DNA of 20,393 nt from Bondarzewia mesenterica (taxonomy: Eukaryota > Basidiomycota > Agaricomycetes > Russulales > Bondarzewiaceae), in contig SGPL01000577.1 of NCBI GenBank assembly GCA_004802705.1, positions 1-20,393 of the forward strand, in the 5' to 3' direction. This document shows, one piece after another, positions 8,223 to 16,373 of the stretch (its first letter is position 1; every line of letters begins with the position of its first letter). Both the position numbers and the translations under genes were made by a program. The notes under the pieces are model-generated. The model did no database searches, was not told the origin of the DNA, and was given only the letters and a program-made list of their open reading frames with translations.

Positions 8223-9326
8223 CATCCGCACACTGCAGGACCATGTGCGTGAGGTCATTCTTGAGGTCGAGCAAGCGAGCGGGCTCGCCTGCGGGGTTGC
8301 GCACGAGGACATTGGACGAGGGGAAGGTTGGGGTTAATGATAGTTGACGGCTGCGAGGACGGGGCGGTTGCTGTCAACATATGTGGAGAAGTAGAGAAAA
8401 AGAATGAAGGTGGGGAGGGATGAACGACGTACATGCACCCCTGCACGATTGGATCATCAGGCATGACGAACGTGTACGGGCTCTCCTTGAAGCCACCGTC
8501 GCCCGACTGCTTTTCTTTCCCCTTGCCTTTCCCCTTACCATTATCCTTCGCAGGAGCACTCATCGTCGCAGGTGCGTCAGGAGCGGGCGTAGATGGCTCA
8601 GTGGGTTCTTATCTACCAGACACGATAACCAGACAAACAGCACATCAGATGAGCCATACCGTTTTGTGGACAGTCGAAGAGGACGAATAAACATACCTTC
8701 ATCCATCACATCCCCGCTTTCCATGGCATCCTCCCACTGACTCTCCCCAGGAGGCGTAGTCATCATCATAGACACGTCCTCTCCATTGTCCTCTCTGAGT
8801 CGAATCTTCTTTGTTTCACGCTCGTCTGATACCTTGCTCTCCTCCGCAACGTGCTTGCCCTCTGCATGCATAGACTTGTCAACCCCAACTCTCCAATGCC
8901 GACATCCAGCAATAACCAAAATACTAGAAAAGAACTCACTTGATACTGGGCGCAGCGCCATTCGGAGCTCCCTCTTTCTGCCGGGGCACGGCGTCGATGA
9001 AGCTGCCCATATCCTGCAAATGCGGGTACACGCACATGCTGCACACGAGCCCCATAGGAACCTCAACATCTCTAGCTTGGAGAGTGGAAGTGGCAAATAC
9101 ATGCACTATCGCTCCAAGTGCAGCGCACCCACCTCGCTCTCAGCAGGAGGCCAATGGCTCCTGCCCAGCCTCACCTCGCCACGCTTTTTCTCCGGTAGCG
9201 AGTGCATGTATGCATCGTACGTCTCGAGGAACATCAGAACCCGATCCACTGCGGGTACCCATGTCGTCAGTCCTGGTCGGTGGACAAGCGTCGACATCTG
9301 CTCGGAGATGACTACAAGTTCAAATC
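8223..9326 (-). pseudogene. fragment of a tRNA (cytosine-5)-methyltransferase gene, Trm4/NCL1/NSUN2 family
   Basis: Five minus-strand exons. A 9326-9107: ISEQMSTLVHRPGLTTW, YDAYMHSLPEKKR, SHWPP. B 9038-8940: VYPHLQDMGSF. C about 8871-8697: acidic linker (EDNGEDVSMM). D 8607-8433: Lys/Gly linker, then GGFKESPYTFVMPDDPIV. E 8350-8223: LSLTPTFPSSNVLVRNPAGE. Introns 9039-9106, 8608-8696 and 8351-8432 are GT..AG and in phase; the intron between B and C (from 8939) gives a frame clash. The blocks match the part of Trm4/NSUN2 proteins downstream of the catalytic cysteines (RPGLTTWRP, HLQDTGGFF, ENPYTFL, NVLVRNP). These enzymes make m5C in tRNA in the nucleus. The catalytic methyltransferase core and the C-terminus are absent: exon A starts at a clean acceptor (TTTCTTCCAG), nothing recognisable lies upstream, and exon E runs into PFK sequence. 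Confidence 0.85.
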
Positions 9327-9711
9327 CTGGAAGAAAGGTCAGTTTGTGAGTAAGAAAAAAGAGGAATGAAAGAACAATAACGCCAGTGGCACCAGTTACC
9401 ACTACTCTTACGACAGTTGTGCTCGGTCCAGTGTCCATATTTATGTCGTTGGTGAGTCTGCCTACGATCATTATTGTTGCCTTCGCATGCTGACTTTGCA
9501 TTCCTAGACAGGCGTAAGTCCATCAAAACTTCGGAATGTGTATTGTGATTCATTATTTCAAAATCCACATCATTCTAGGCATCTTCACCAGTGACGTCAG
9601 TCTCTCATTTAGATAGTAACACACATGGAAGCCACATCTTGTACGTTTGGACCATTCAATTTGTACCACTGCTAAATTGACCTGGCCTTGCCACAGTGGA
9701 ACCACCGCAGG
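9327..9711. other. spacer between Trm4 fragment and right minisatellite, no gene recognised
   Basis: The polypyrimidine tract and acceptor of Trm4 exon A lie at 9327-9345 (minus strand). Beyond it no Trm4 exon can be read. Short frames exist (for example VVVTGATGV on the minus strand near 9400), but they are too short to assign. The stretch has no counterpart next to the left arm. Confidence 0.45.
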
Positions 9712-10068
9712 AACGAGGTGGGCAGTTGCCAGGGGCGAGGAAGTGAGATGCTTGCCCTCCAGGGAAGGGACAGGAAGTAATGACCTCGTCCTTGAGGAAC
9801 GGAAAGTAAAGGAAGAGGGGCGAGGACATGTGATCCCCCGTCTGCGAGGATCAAAAAGAAATGGAGGGGGGGGCGTCCGCAAGGAACGGACAGCAACGAA
9901 AAGGAAGGGGGGCCGAGGAAGTGACATCCTCATCCCTAAGGAATGGAAATGGGGACGAGGAAGTAATAACCTCGACCCCAATACAATGAGACTATATTCA
10001 GAGAGGAGGGGAAAGTGCTATCATTGTCTTGAATGAAAGGAAAGGGCGACGAGGAAGTGATAACCTCG
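9712..10068. repeat. right-arm GC-rich minisatellite
   Basis: This is the inverted counterpart of the left minisatellite. Units carry GGACGAGGAAGTAATAACCTCG and purine-rich spacers (GGAAAGTAAAGGAAGAGGGG). Units are more diverged and more irregularly spaced than on the left. The innermost recognisable unit is near 9735 and the outermost ends at the TATA box of the right-arm gene. Confidence 0.65.
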
Positions 10069-10073
10069 TCCTC

Positions 10074-10079
10074 TATAAA
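10074..10079 (+). promoter_or_regulatory. TATA box of the right-arm gene
   Basis: TATAAA lies about 125 nt before the ATG at 10205 and directly after the last minisatellite unit. The equivalent bases in the left arm are CATAAA. The minisatellite therefore sits where upstream promoter elements would be. Confidence 0.4.
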
Positions 10080-10150
10080 GTTCTGATTGTGTTTAGAGAG
10101 GGACATATTCATGTCATCCTCGACCTGCGCCTGGCACCAAAGTCGCAGAA

Positions 10151-10467
10151 ACAGCTACGACCACTCTAGACAGTGGACAGAAAATCCCGTCAGGGCGGGT
10201 GGACATGATTGAGCTCCTTAATGAGGTGTCAGCCTGTGTTGGCATTTCTGAGTCCCAGCCATGTGAGTACGGCGAGGAATTCTGGGCAAACATGATTTTT
10301 AGGATGTGCCGGTATGTATCAGGCTACATCCCTGTCCCGCGTGATGTTGTGACTGATTCTGATCGTGTTGCAGAGTTGGAGGGATGTATAAACATATACG
10401 GATTTTCACGGAGTCATTCTGGCTCATGTGTTCATCTTCCTCACCCGAACAACTCCTTCTCAAATGA
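10151..10467 (+). CDS. unrecognised short spliced gene of the inverted-repeat arm
   Basis: An open frame enters from about 10100 and runs through TATTTLDSGQKIPSGR, then MIELLNEVSACVG and CEYGEEFWANMIFRMC to 10311. A 62-nt intron (10312-10373, GTATGT..GTGTTGCAG with a TGACTGAT branch-like site) joins it to VGGMYKHIRIFTESFWLMC and SSSSPEQLLLK, ending TGA at 10465-10467. A start at the ATG of 10205 is possible but the frame is open further upstream. The stop is followed at once by a GTAACT donor-like site and a CTGCAG acceptor at 10498, so the TGA could be a mutated sense codon of a longer gene. No family recognised. The paralogue in the left arm is degenerate. Confidence 0.35.
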
Positions 10468-10802
10468 GTAACTGATCTACTGTCTCTAACGCTGCAGGAT
10501 ATCAGATATTCGACGTGCCAGAGGTTTCTTGCCCTCGAGACCAACGCATATCTGCGCGTTTCCATTTCATGACACATGGACGCTACTCGCGCCGCATATG
10601 GCATCTTGCCCAGCGAGTAATCTGGCGCTCAAGTGGGTGAATTACCCCGCTTTGATCATCCTGGTCTGTCCATACTCTCTTATCTCCCACAGTCAGACCT
10701 TACAAACAAAGCAGAAGACAGTCGTTCTGCTTTATTCTCGCAAACCTATCTATGAAGCTATTCTGATCTTGCTTTTCATGCAGAATAACCTGTTTTTCCC
10801 AG

Positions 10803-10955
10803 ATCTCCCGCAAACGATTCAGTGATGCACAACTCAACGCAAGTGACCTTCCCTGGGCGCAAGGTCATCTTGAGCTGGGAGACCCTAGGCATGCAGGTCG
10901 GGCCCAACAATTCGTTCACAGACGTTGCGCACAAAAACTGAAACGATACAAATAG
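10803..10955 (+). CDS. possible terminal exon, unknown product
   Basis: A TTTTTCCCAG acceptor ends at 10802. The next 51 codons are open to TAG at 10953 and read ISRKRFSDAQLNASDLP, WAQGHLELGDPRH and a basic tail RRCAQKLKRYK. The composition looks protein-like, but the preceding exons between 10468 and 10790 could not be linked in one frame. It may belong to the right-arm gene or be another displaced fragment. Confidence 0.25.
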   Translation: MSRKRFSDAQLNASDLPWAQGHLELGDPRHAGRAQQFVHRRCAQKLKRYK

Positions 10956-11379
10956 CCATCAGTTGCCGTTGCACAGATGCAAGAGTGCGACCGTTGTGTT
11001 GTGTGGCCATTCAAACGTTCAATATTAATGTTCAACGTCAAGCATCCAGATCCATTGAATGATTTGAATCCTCCCCGGGTAGGTATGTACGTAGTTAGGC
11101 ATGTACTTGCCTTTTTTTTCCCTGCCATGCGCGCTGAGTCTCGTTCGGAGCGTGGCATTCAATATGCAAAGGGTATAACCCACAGCTGCCTCTCGACCGA
11201 TCTCCACGAATGAAAATGCTTATCGTTTGTCAGTCACGTACGCAGCCCCACCTGCAGGCCTCTCCGCCCGTCGTTTGATCCTCGTCGTCCCGATGGGTGG
11301 GAGCCGAACGTGGTGCACCTGGGCACCATCCAAGGTGCAGTCAACCTCCGCGCTGATATGCAGCTGATCGTGCTTCACA
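10956..11379. other. no assignable gene
   Basis: There is an open + strand frame at about 11247-11390 (FDPRRPDGWEPNVVHLGTIQ, then GAVNLRADM). It reads like an exon but matches nothing I can name and is not in frame with the spliced ORF that follows. The rest is featureless, with a T8 tract near 11112. Confidence 0.35.
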
Positions 11380-11563
11380 ATGGGTGCTCACGGGTGTACA
11401 GTATGTGACCAAGTAAGTATCGATTGTCCCCGATCTGCCTGCGACGCTGACGCTGGACTTTCTTTATGTTCAGCGTGATATGTGGTGGGCAAGATTCAAC
11501 GTGCGAAGGTCGGTGATGAGTTTCTGTGAGGGCTTTGTGGATTGGGAGGAGCATAATCGGTAG
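11380..11563 (+). CDS. small spliced ORF, unknown
   Basis: ATGGGTGCTCACGGG begins at 11380. The first exon ends at 11412 (CTVCDQ). A 61-nt intron (11413-11473, GTAAGT..TTCAG with CGCTGACG as branch candidate) keeps the frame, and the second exon reads RDMWWARFNVRRSVMSFCEG and FVDWEEHNR to TAG at 11561. A canonical intron joining two open frames supports transcription, but 40 codons is short and this may be the end of an exon series begun upstream in another frame. Confidence 0.25.
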
Positions 11564-11918
11564 GACGTCAGCAAATGGAAAGCAGCACGGGGCGGTCAAA
11601 AGATCATAGTTGTGACAAAGATGCGCTCACTTGGTAAAATTCCGAGAAATAGACATTTTGGCTATCTGGCTCACTCGTCTGCGATAGTGAGCATCTGGAT
11701 GGTAATAGTCAAAACGTCGAAGTGGCAGGGCTAGCATTCGTGCCCACTGATAGATCAGGGGCTGACATTAGGTGTGTTTGGCAGGGTTACATAAACACGT
11801 TAGTCTGGCGTGCCAGTGTGCGCCATGCGGGACTGGTATGCAGTCGATTCTGGTGAATTTTTCGTACCTCTTGCTACCAACAGGCACCCGTAGCCTGTAA
11901 TCTCATTTCAACTCTCCC
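11564..11918. other. upstream region of the next gene, nothing recognised
   Basis: No coding frame or repeat stands out. CTGGCGTGCCAGTGTGCGCC near 11804 contains a short self-complementary TGGC..GCCA. No clear TATA box was found before the ATG at 11919. Confidence 0.4.
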
Positions 11919-14068
11919 ATGCCCTCCAGCCTTACAGTCAGTAATCCTGAAAATACTGATATTCTGCCAGCGCCGCGGCCGCCCCACCCCAGGCGTATTA
12001 TACGACCGCCTCCACGACCTGACGAGCCAATATGGGCCAGTGCAGTGACCAGAATAGCCATAGGGTCATTAGAATCTTCTGCCAGTGCTGCAGATAATGT
12101 GGAGACAGCATTTATTGAAGGCAAGTGCATGTTCCCAGCCGTCCGACAGAAATCTAATTCGCTTTTTCAGCCCACAGTGTGACGGACAGTCCCTCTCATG
12201 CCACCGTTGATATGCGTGAATTTGCTTCAGATGTAGATTTGCGCGTCGATGGGAGAACTACCACTTTTTGTTCAAGATATCTTGCCTATGCAAACAACAG
12301 GCACGTTGTGCATCCAGCGCATTTGAATATTGATGATGATTCATATATTTACGGTCACTCATCTTGTCCAACAGATCATCCCGAACTGGACGCGAATGCT
12401 GTTGAGGGCTGGCCCAGTCTTGCCACCATGCCAAAGGGCATAACAGTGACCGGCGACGTCGAGAATACAAGTTCAATGAACCAGTCTGAGCAAAGTACGA
12501 ATCGTACGTGCCCATCACTCTTGTATCCCACAACACTTGCCATGCTCATTCAATTGTTCGTAGATATCATGCGCGCTATTCCGGATATAATCAATACTAT
12601 ACGTAGGATGCGAGGCATGGAGCCCCTCTCTCACGAAGCGCAGGAGGACATGGCCACCCTTGATGCAGGAGCCGACAACATTGCAGCGAGTGGAGGGGCA
12701 GTGAATGCAGGTGACCTTGCCATCCCACCCTCCAACCATGCCAGTGATGCATTGTCAATAGAGAGCAGGCCCACAGAAGTGTTGGACAGTAGAGTTGAGC
12801 TTGAGGAAGATAATGTATATGGATCCATGCAAGTGTCCCCATCGTGCAATGTATCACAGTCACACTCATTTTTGACCAGGGATGTCGACATGAACAACCA
12901 TACCTCTGTAAACCCACCTGCACCATCTACCGTTCTCTTGCATGCACTAGCCCAGGAGGCTTTATACTTTGTCGGCATCGACCTTTCCTCATACAATGGC
13001 AGGCAAAATACTGTTTGCGAGATGGGGCCGGAGTATAGCCCCGCATTGACTGTGACTGATGTCTTGCAGCGGCTCATGGAACGTGGAGGGCTCCTCAGTA
13101 GGACTTTGTTAGCTGTGAGGCAGGATATGAACATTTATGGTCAATTGTTGCTGGGTTCCGCTGATATTCCCATGGACATCGTCGATAATTACATGCATTA
13201 TTCATGCAATTTTCACGAAATCAGCCTATGGTCATCTCAGGGAGCGGGAGCGAATTCACACCATCTTGAAGTGAGCCCTCCCTCACCCCAGCGCACCCGG
13301 CTGATCGCCCAACGACGCTTGCCCGACACCACGAATGTATTCATCGTATATTGTTATCTTCAGGTTGGTTCGACTTATGGCTATCGATGTCTGATCAAGT
13401 TCAACTAACAGCCATCTTGTCAGGATACCATACCGCTTCGGATTATGACCCACCCACCCCTATCTATCAGTCCTACGGCACACGCTGCATCTTTGGATGA
13501 ACATCATATCATGCCGCCTGCCACACACGAATCTTGGAGTTCTACTACTGCCGAAGAGTGGGTGTCGATCCATCAAGCACTCGTGGATCATTTTATGTTA
13601 GAAACGGCACAGTTCAGAGATTGGCGCAGCTGAGGTTACGGCACTGGATACATGAACTGCCTGATTGAATGCCACCTCATGCGCATTTGCACTGCTATCG
13701 GGATTCAGTTTGGCAGCGGGATCATCCAGCGTGGTCAACTACGTGGCCTGAGGGTAGAACCAACGCATGTTGCTGCATGGGCTGGTGTACCTCTCTCCAC
13801 ATTTGCGGGACTTCGCACACAGTGGACTCGGGCCAGAGATGCTTTGATACGTTTGCATTCAGCCGTGGATGCTGATATCACTTTATCCACTGAGCAGATG
13901 TTGACCCTCAGGATTTTAGAGGCGATGCTTGGCGATACCATCCTGCCTCCTGCAGGTCCAAATTATCTTGGCACCGCAGCAGAAATGGAGGCTGTCCGAA
14001 TCCGCACTGGAAGAGTTGATGACTTGGTGGCTGCTATACGACAGGATATAGTTTTGCATGTACAATGA
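11919..14068 (+). CDS. unrecognised three-exon gene, one in-frame stop
   Basis: Start ATG 11919 (MPSSLTVSNPENTD, then a Pro/Arg-rich stretch). Exon 1 11919-12120; GC-AG intron 12121-12170; exon 2 12171-13363; intron 13364-13423 (branch CTAAC); exon 3 13424-14068. Exon 2 holds a hydrophobic helix-like segment (LAMLIQLFVDIMRAIPDIIN), an acidic low-complexity part, and a more conserved-looking end (ALYFVGIDLSSYN, LTVTDVLQRLMERGGLLSR). Exon 3 contains EEWVSIHQALVDHF and, after a TGA at 13631-13633 in the same frame, QLRGLRVEPTHVAAWAGVPL, RARDALIRLHSAVDAD and VDDLVAAIRQDIVLHVQ. The downstream part stays open for 138 codons, so the TGA looks like a single nonsense change (CGA to TGA is one transition), unless a non-obvious intron removes it. 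About 680 codons if read through. No family recognised. The first frame after the intron begins at a non-ATG codon, which is why exon 1 is needed. Confidence 0.5.
12121..12170 (+). other. GC-AG intron
   Basis: Exon 1 ends ATTGAAG at 12120. The intron opens GCAAGTGC and ends GCTTTTTCAG at 12170 (50 nt). Joining G to CC gives a sense codon and keeps both frames open (ETAFIE to AHSVTDSPSH). Without this splice the exon-1 frame terminates at 12180. Confidence 0.5.
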
Positions 14069-14294
14069 TATCTGTGGCTTGTAATATTTCCAGATAACTT
14101 GACAAGGCAAAGCCAAATTTTCTCCGGACGTGGAATGAGTAACATGAATGTAATAGGTAAATCTGCTTGCGGTCCATCTGACTGGCTTGCCGGGAACCCT
14201 CGACTCGATCCATCTGCATCTAGTGGTTCTTCATCCTACTTTGGCGGCGTCTCTCCATCCTCCTCGTCACTATTTTCCTTAACCAATCTCTCTC

Positions 14295-14714
14295 ATGGCG
14301 TCCTGGATCGATACGACCTTTTTCCATCATGCCTTCGCCCATGACTTCACTTCGGAAGCAGGCGTGGGCGATACTCACTCGACATTCTCAGACCTAGAAA
14401 TGTTTTCATCCAGTGCATTCCACGGCTTCACGCATCACTCAAATTATGCAGGTGATCTTATCTTCAGTGCACATACCCACCAGCTGCAGGCATCTGACTA
14501 TAATCTTGGCTTTGGCTTTGGCTGTGCAGGACTGGGGCTGTCGGACATGCAACAACCCGCGGGACTGCATCCAATGCAATTCCACACTCCTGCCTTGCCT
14601 AGTATCGATGAGCTTGAATTGACGGCTATCACGTTGCATGTCGGTGACTCCATCAGAGCAGAGGATGCAATGGACATGAGTGGGATGCTTGACATCGATG
14701 TCAACATCAACTGA
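14295..14714 (+). CDS. 139-codon His-rich hypothetical protein
   Basis: ATGGCG at 14295 has a favourable +4 G. The frame ends TGA at 14712. The N-terminal half is rich in His and aromatic residues (IDTTFFHHAFAHDF, FHGFTHHSNYAGDL), the middle is Gly-rich (LGFGFGCAGLGL), and the C-terminus is acidic with Met and Asp (EDAMDMSGMLDIDVNIN). No signal peptide or membrane segment. A Ser-rich frame just upstream (14133-14344) overlaps in another frame and could be part of the same gene through an intron. It lies only 230 nt after the preceding gene on the same strand. Function unknown. Confidence 0.35.
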   Translation: MASWIDTTFFHHAFAHDFTSEAGVGDTHSTFSDLEMFSSSAFHGFTHHSNYAGDLIFSAHTHQLQASDYNLGFGFGCAGLGLSDMQQPAGLHPMQFHTPALPSIDELELTAITLHVGDSIRAEDAMDMSGMLDIDVNIN

Positions 14715-15580
14715 GAGGATAAGTCGATGCTTCCACTGGAGAGCTTCCCCTCCGTTGGCCTCTACTAGCAGACATTGGACAAGATTATCAGTCTTTCGAC
14801 ATACTCACATGAGCTTATTGATATGCCACGTGGGATGCCAGTCGGCTACATGCACCCGCCCCTTCATTTCAACACTATCGCAGATCTATAATCGTGCGCT
14901 GTCAGTTCCCCCACCCGAACACTAGTTCCCTTGCACTCTAGCGAGCGCGCACTCTTACTCTCAGAGTCCTGCTCCATATTTTTTTTCTCGTGCCTATGCT
15001 CGCTCACACAACATTTGCCCGCTCACACAACATTTTTCCTTTCCCTGACTAGAATGCATGCGCCGATGCAGCGGTCAGTATTAACACTGACTCCGCGCTA
15101 CCTTCGGTAGGCCTCGTGTATCATTTACGCACCTGACATTCCCTCTCGGTGAGTTGATCCAACTGCTAATTGCTTTCTAGTGGCCATATTGCAGATTCAG
15201 GGGTATGCGATCGGCAAGGATTTTGTTTTGTTCGATGAGCGCAGGGGAGAGCTGGATGGATGAGGATTGGAGACCATGCGCAGAGGTCATGGCGGTAGTG
15301 TCAATCATCACTGCTGGGAGTCGAGTGTTTGAATGCTGCTTAAGATGGTGATACATAGTAGAATCAGCAACGATGTCGCCACACTCGATGGCATGCTTGT
15401 GTTGTAGCTGTACACTATGCTGCTTGGCTGACCAGTTTCTTGCGCGCAATGAAAGCTATATAAGAATGTAAGGAGCCCTCATCACAGACTACAAAATCAC
15501 ACAATGTCAGTATACCTCTGGCACTGCTGACAGGTAAGCAATACAGACCTGGCAACAATTGTCAACTGTATCAGGGTAAG
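14715..15580. other. intergenic, no gene supported
   Basis: A minus-strand frame (15449-15177, about 90 codons) has no ATG start and no motif. GCTATATAAG at 15456-15465 could be a TATA box in either direction, but no credible ORF follows. The stretch contains the 19-bp tandem duplication listed separately. Confidence 0.4.
15001..15035. repeat. 19-bp tandem duplication
   Basis: CGCTCACACAACATTT occurs at 15001-15016 and again at 15020-15035, a period of 19 with a 3-nt GCC spacer. It is a simple local duplication. Confidence 0.8.
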
Positions 15581-15589
15581 AGTCGATGA

Positions 15590-16060
15590 GGGGCAATAAG
15601 CCAGGTACATATCTTGGGCTATAGCAGACAGGTGGCCATCTATATGGGACAGAGTTTTGCCTATATTGAACAGATATTCAGCTATAGATGTACAAGTGCA
15701 GTTGTATTGGCAAACAGAGAGTCTGAATCTTCAGCTATAGTCAACCAGTGCTTGTCTATATGTGATAGACCTTTAGCTATATAGATGTGCAATCTTTGCA
15801 CTTGCCAAACAGATTGACTGACTTCAAGAGTGGACCGTTCTCCTTGCATTTGCAGCTTTGCGATGCAGGTAGGATTATGGGATATTGGATGGCGGGTATA
15901 TCTGCAGATCTGCAAAAAATTGTCAAAGCTATCGGTAGGGACATTTAGAAATAGTTAGATATATACATGAATAGCTGGAGTTATTGGACTATAAGGAACT
16001 ACAGCGGGCTGTATAAAGATATATTGGGAGATATAGTAAGCCGAAGGTAAAAGAAAGCTT
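15590..16060. repeat. AT-rich tract with recurring CTATA-type motifs
   Basis: GGCTATAGC, TCTATATGG, CCTATATTG, AGCTATAGAT, AGCTATAGTC, TCTATATGTG, AGCTATATAGAT and later ACTATAAGG and GATATATTGGG recur every 20-50 nt. The phrase pair TGTACAAGTGCAGTTG..TTGGCAAACAG (about 15689) and TGTGCAATCTTTGCACTTGCCAAACAG (about 15786) looks like two diverged copies of one unit. No coding frame covers the tract. It may be a decayed minisatellite or the subterminal region of an element. Confidence 0.45.
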
Positions 16061-16336
16061 TTTTGTCCGATATGGGCCCTCAAAACCCTACCCTTCCTCA
16101 CAATCGCAACGGCAATCCCTCACATCATATCCCCACTCCCTTCCCCCCGTGCTCTGGCGCTCCGGCGCCTAGGTACATACTTGAACGCTCACCGTCGCCA
16201 CCAATACGTCGTCGGTAACCACGAATCACACCCAGTTTTCACAAAGCCGACAACGCGGATCGGGCGGGCGGCATGGGTTTATTTTGTACTACTCGTCTGT
16301 ATATGTCCGTCATAGGGTACCGTAACCCTGCTGGAC

Positions 16337-16373
16337 AATAAAAAGGATACAAAAAAAAAAAAAAAAAAAAAAA
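16337..16373 (+). other. AATAAA signal followed by A23 tract
   Basis: AATAAA at 16337-16342 is followed by eight bases and then 23 uninterrupted A (16351-16373). This order, cleavage signal then a genomic poly(A) tail, is typical of the 3' end of a retroposed transcript (SINE, LINE tail or processed copy). Upstream sequence shows no ORF or pol III A/B boxes that I can recognise, and I found no flanking target-site duplication. Confidence 0.55.

Larger units (their letters stand above)
6800..10430. mobile_element. candidate inverted-repeat element carrying captured gene fragments
   Basis: Two arms of related sequence lie in opposite orientation: the left arm is about 6800-7660 and the right arm about 9712-10430. 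Read outward from the centre, both show the minisatellite with GACGAGG..CCTCG units, then a segment matching TGAGACTATATTCAGAG, then (C/T)ATAAAGTTCTGATTGT, then GACCACTCT..GGACAGAAAA, then a coding-like part containing LLNEV and a GTATGT intron donor. Relative to each other the right arm has about 50 nt extra after GTTCTGATTGT and lacks about 65 nt before the LLNEV part. The roughly 2-kb interior holds the PFK and Trm4 fragments. No transposase, target-site duplication or exact terminus was found, so the element class is open. It may be a Pack-type nonautonomous TIR element, or two inverted copies of one repeat that happen to flank the fragments. Confidence 0.5.
9712..10430 (+). repeat. right arm of the inverted repeat
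   Basis: It aligns by eye with the reverse complement of 6800-7660. Shared blocks are the CCCCAATACA(A/G)TGAGA(C/T)TATATTCAGAG stretch near 9978, AAGTGATAACCTCGTCC near 10054, AAAGTTCTGATTGT near 10077, GACCACTCT near 10158 and CTNAATGAGGT near 10217. It differs from the left arm by one insertion of about 50 nt and one deletion of about 65 nt. Confidence 0.6.

Noticed and set aside
8560..9102. 180-codon minus-strand ORF as a gene
   Set aside because: It reads through introns of the Trm4 fragment; only its middle (the acidic linker) is exon.
9553..9981. 142-codon minus-strand Arg/Pro/Ser-rich frame
   Set aside because: It is the translation of the right minisatellite, mirroring the frame across the left one.
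15177..15449. 90-codon minus-strand frame behind a TATATAG
   Set aside because: It starts at a non-ATG codon, has no internal early ATG in good context and no motif.
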